Assembly (NCBI GenBank): GCA_019095985.1
Contig: CM032665.1
Span: 41,963,305-42,027,304, forward strand
Source of the DNA: Streblospio benedicti
Lineage: Eukaryota; Annelida; Polychaeta; Spionida; Spionidae
Length of the DNA stretch: 64,000 nucleotides
Direction: 5' to 3'
Shown here: positions 60,501-64,000 of the stretch, piece by piece
Layout: every line of letters starts with the position of its first letter
Position numbering within the stretch: position 1 is the first letter of the stretch
The notes under the pieces: model-generated
The model's input: the letters and a program-made list of their open reading frames with translations, nothing else
Databases searched by the model: none
What the model was told of the DNA's origin: nothing
Program-made: the position numbers and the translations under genes

Positions 60501-61324
60501 ATATATTTGTGTAATCTACGGTTAGTCTTGTTTTGACTATTGTATTTTGTAAATAATCTTTTTCTTCTAGATGTTTATGCTGACTGCAAAGCAGTCTAAT
60601 TACATGCAAAATGTTTATAGTCATTTGGTGTGAATATTGTCTCGGGCTTGAAGCAGTTTTGTATTTTTTTTTTATTTGTTTAATTCAAATGTCGACCCCA
60701 CAGACTCCCCATGCACAGAAAAAGTCTATGGGCTTGAGATTTAAATACACAAATGAAAATGAATAATACATATTTGCATATTTTTTGTGGCTATAAACAT
60801 GCAACAGTGAATATACATGTGCTTAATTAAATGTGCCCCTATGCTACATTCCTCATGAACAAAACATTGAAACCATTTTCATTAAAGAAGCAATCGATGA
60901 TTCAAATATTACTCATCACTATATATAAAAAGGTTTATTCATGGTGGTATACAGTTGATGAAATACAGACAAACACAACTCATACTTTTAGCACGTGTCT
61001 GTGAAGGTCAGGACAGTGTAAGATTCGGAGAAATCATAATGAGTAAATACAGTAAATACATTATGACAGTCGCTAGTCACAACGCACCCGCCTTTTCAAT
61101 GTTTCTTACTTCTAGGTACCCGTTGCGCACTCTAGAACTGTTTTTTCTGTCTTTTCATTACACATTTTGACATGAGATATCATTTTTAGTTATTCAATTA
61201 TTTTGTTGTAGCTGCCACTGACGCAAGCTCGCCTGCGTCTGGGACAAATAGAGCATCATCATTTTGACCAATTAGTAGGGATTAGACTCGGATACTAGTC
61301 AATCAAACTGTGAAGTCAGTCTGC
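60501..61324 (+). repeat. Direct duplication flanking the CA repeat, copy 1
   Basis: Matches 62240-63090 with few substitutions. Shared start AATATATTTGTGTAATCTAC, shared end GATACTAGTCAATCAAACTG. No gene is recognised inside; the frames at 60955-61170 are not conserved as protein in copy 2. Confidence 0.85.
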
Positions 61325-61429
61325 AATCACCCCACACTTTCAACTCCTCAATCAAAATTTTCAAGAATCAGCAAAGAAGAGGATGATTACAAAGCTGTGT
61401 GCACCATAGTCACGCACCACCACACACGC

Positions 61430-61695
61430 ACACCTCATCACACGCGCACACACATCTCATCACAAGCACACTCACACACACTCACACACACACACACACT
61501 CACACACACACACACTCACACACACACTCACACACACACTCACACACTCACACACGCACACACTCACACACACACACACACTCACACACGCACACACTCA
61601 CACACACACACACACACCCACACACACACGCACACACACGCACACACACACGCACGCACGCACACACTCACACACGCACACACTCACACACACTA
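61430..61695 (+). repeat. CA microsatellite
   Basis: About 265 bp of CA repeats with scattered T and G interruptions (CACTCA, CACGCA). Long frames across it are repeat artefacts. Confidence 0.95.
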
Positions 61696-61755
61696 TTTTC
61701 ATAGTATATAAAGGGGGTGAGGGCCTAGTGTGTAACATGATGGAGTGACTGTTAC

Positions 61756-61886
61756 CGTGGCGAATTTCTCCAGGTCCTGTGTACACTTGGAGTCCACTCG
61801 GTTGAACGGCGCCAGAGCCGAGTTGACAGCCTCGTCGGTAGACTTCATGATAGTCTGGGTGCAATGGTAGCACTCGAGGCACGAGC
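61756..61886 (-). CDS. Cysteine-rich coding exon, Ly6/uPAR-like start
   Basis: On the minus strand a GCATCTGCAG acceptor opens a phase-1 exon encoding about 44 residues (SCLECYHCTQTIMKSTDEAV, then SALAPFNRVDSKCTQDLEKF), ending ACG|GTAACAG in phase 0. CLECYHC resembles the start of three-finger (Ly6/uPAR) domains, but the spacing of the later cysteines cannot be checked without the other exons, which I did not find in the window. Codon use is GC-richer than the flanks, which supports real coding sequence. It lies between the two copies of the 60.5/62.2 kb duplication. Confidence 0.45.
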
Positions 61887-62239
61887 CTGCAGATGCAATA
61901 TATGGGGTGTAGATAGCATCAAGTTGTGGATTGTCCTGTATGTGTGTATACGTTTTTTTATAAAGTGCTTGAACTTGCATCCATTTGCTATGAAACTTAA
62001 CATTGTGCACATTCATTCCATTTATAGATTATATCATTAATTATGATTTTTATCACTATATATATATATATCAACTACTTTTATATATATACAATTGTCA
62101 CGTCTTTATTGACATTATCATATCATATAATGTAAACAATCGTATATAAATTATCAATAAATATTAATGTGCATATAAATGTGCACAGTCCAACCTACAT
62201 GTAGGTTCTAGTTCAATGTTATTTTACATTCATTTTATG

Positions 62240-63090
62240 GAATATATTTGTGTAATCTACGGTTAGTCTTGTTTTGACTATTGTATTTTGTAAATAATCT
62301 TTCTTCTAGATGTTTATGCTGACTGCAAAGCAGTCTAATTGTGCATGAAATGAACATAGTCATTTGGTGAATATGTGTCTCGGGCTTGAAGCAGTTTTGT
62401 ATTTTTTTTTTATTTGTTTAATTCAAATGTCGACCCCACAGACTCCCCATGCACAGAAAAAGTCTATGGGCTTGAGATTTAAATACACAAATGAAAATGA
62501 ATACATATTTGCATGTTTTTGTGGCTATAAACATGTAGCAGTGAATATACATGTGCTTAATTAAATGTGCCCCTATGCTACATTCCTCATGAACAAAACA
62601 TTGAAACCATTTTCATTAAAGAAGCAATCGATGATTCAAATATTACTCATCACTATATATAAAAAGGTTTATTCATGGTGGTATACAGTTGATGAAATAC
62701 AGACAAACACAACTCATACTTTTAGCACGTGTCTGTGAAGGTCGGACAGTGTAAGATTCGGAGAAATCATAATGTACCAGTAAATACATTATGACAGTCG
62801 CTAGTCACAACGCACCCACCTTTTCAATGATTCTTACTTCTCGGTACCCATTGCGCACTTTGGAACTGTTTTTCTCTCTCTCTCTCTCTCTCTCTTTTTT
62901 CTCTCTCTCTTTTCTCTCTTTTTACACATTTTTGACATGAGATATCATTTTAGTTATTAAATTATTTTGTTGTAGCTGCCACTGACGCAAGCTCGTCTGC
63001 GTCTGGGACAAATTGAGCATCTTCATTTTGACCAATCGGTAGGTATTACACTCGGATACTAGTCAATCAAACTGTCAAGTCAGTCTACAA
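62240..63090 (+). repeat. Direct duplication flanking the CA repeat, copy 2
   Basis: Second copy of 60501-61324. It has gained a CT-repeat tract at about 62873-62930 where copy 1 has only CTGTCTTTTC. Confidence 0.85.
62873..62930 (+). repeat. CT microsatellite
   Basis: CT repeats interrupted by T runs, present only in copy 2 of the duplication. Confidence 0.9.
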
Positions 63091-64000
63091 GCTATTTGAT
63101 ATCTATTTGAATCTTGTAAGATGTATTTTCAACTTGTATTTATGACAGACAATTTGCTCCATATACAATGTAATCAGAAAATGTGTTTAAGGCCTTCAAA
63201 ATTTGATTTCTTGTTTCAGATTTTTTAGGCTACATGTTTTTATGTCGGGGGCCCAGATATTAAATACATGGTTTCTTATTTTTTGATAGGGGTGGATCTG
63301 AATAAATAAAAAGCACAAAATATTAGCTCAGGTGGAAATTAATCATAAAAAATCTACGTATGCTTGCATTTTCAAAAAATATTTAATCTCTTCATTTTGA
63401 TGTAAATATTTAGATTTGATACATATATTATTATGACAATAAAACAAATACTAATACTGCATTGACAATATCGTATCTATTACGTACATGTAGGTGGCAG
63501 AAGGTCAAATATCACTTGAATTGTCTTTCCTTACCACTGTTTTTTATAAACACAATATAAACTTCTTCTTCTTCATATAATTTCATTTTAAAAGCTTTTT
63601 TATCTCAATAGAGACCTTCTAAAATATAATCAGTTCTTACAGGCCAAAACTTTAGTCACATTAGACTGAATCAGCCAGACCATCACAACGCTAGCTATCT
63701 GACGCTGTTACAACAAGCGGCATATTCGTGAATAGTCTGAATGGTGGAGACCATACTTACATCTTGATATCTAGTTTAGCCTTGGTCTGTAGTGTTTTAA
63801 AGGTCTTATTTAATAAATGATTTAGGATCTCATAAAGAAAGAATAATTAAGAGTAGATTAAAATGTGAGTTTTTCAACCAAATGAAAAACTCGTTTTTGC
63901 CCTGACTTAAAACCCGTTATTTATTTTATCCAATGAGGTTTTTCAGCCTCCATACATTTTTACCCTTAACTGAACTCTACTTTCAGCCTAGTTTCCCTCT
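63091..64000. other. Non-coding right end
   Basis: AT-rich, with no gene or element end supported. Short runs such as CTTCTTCTTCTTCA (about 63562) are the only structure seen. Confidence 0.5.

Noticed and set aside
61310-61711. 133-codon His/Thr-rich frame
   Set aside because: It is a translation of the CA microsatellite.
1-64000. CRISPR array, prophage or bacterial operon
   Set aside because: Introns, LINEs, SINEs and metazoan domains show that this is animal nuclear DNA; no spaced direct-repeat array was seen.

Overview
The window is nuclear DNA from an animal, most likely a marine invertebrate (lophotrochozoan, ambulacrarian or cephalochordate; the sequence does not settle which). The evidence is AT-rich DNA, short phase-consistent introns with GT/AG borders, three receptor or secreted-protein genes with metazoan domains, and a dense mix of SINEs, LINEs, MITEs, a Penelope-like element and one LTR-element fossil. 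Two 100-N scaffold gaps lie at 43649-43748 and 60090-60189.

Main structure: a large inverted duplication. The left arm (about 9335-19775) and the right arm (about 45272-55275) are reverse complements of each other and flank a 25.5 kb spacer. The left arm holds an apparently intact two-exon gene on the minus strand, encoding a CUB-like/LDLa/LRR/seven-helix receptor of about 1808 residues. The right arm holds its decayed copy on the plus strand, cut off inside the membrane domain. Both arms carry the same Penelope-like insertion beside the 5' end of the gene. A MITE that is whole in the left arm survives as a 36-bp scrap in the right arm. A 173-bp orphan copy of the TM1-TM2 segment lies just past the 3' end of the left gene.

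The spacer holds two apparently whole plus-strand genes. The first (20894-28441, nine exons) encodes a secreted 402-residue discoidin (F5/8C), AbfB-like and PAN/Apple protein. The second (31318-36027, six exons) encodes a 435-residue rhodopsin-class receptor that lacks the usual TM3 cysteine. After these come local direct duplications (36.3-38.8 and 40.5-43.6 kb). One copy of the second pair received a foldback-like element, leaving an empty-site record in the other copy.

Right of the inverted duplication are an LTR and leader remnant that looks like BEL/Pao (55276-58353), an exon of an expanded C2H2-type family split by a 5'-truncated LINE with a clean 12-bp target duplication (58488-59273), another local duplication around a CA microsatellite (60.2-63.1 kb), and a small cysteine-rich coding exon (61756-61886). 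Left of the duplication are two candidate terminal exons of an unrecognised gene (4290-5205) and a field of SINE/MITE inverted repeats (5.6-7.4 kb).

The genes are not an operon-like system. Their common theme is cell-surface and extracellular recognition, and the receptor pair shows duplication followed by decay with patchy arm-to-arm identity. Two stretches (37139-37540 and 60190-60500) look like base-calling or consensus corruption, so parts of the local duplications may be assembly artefacts.
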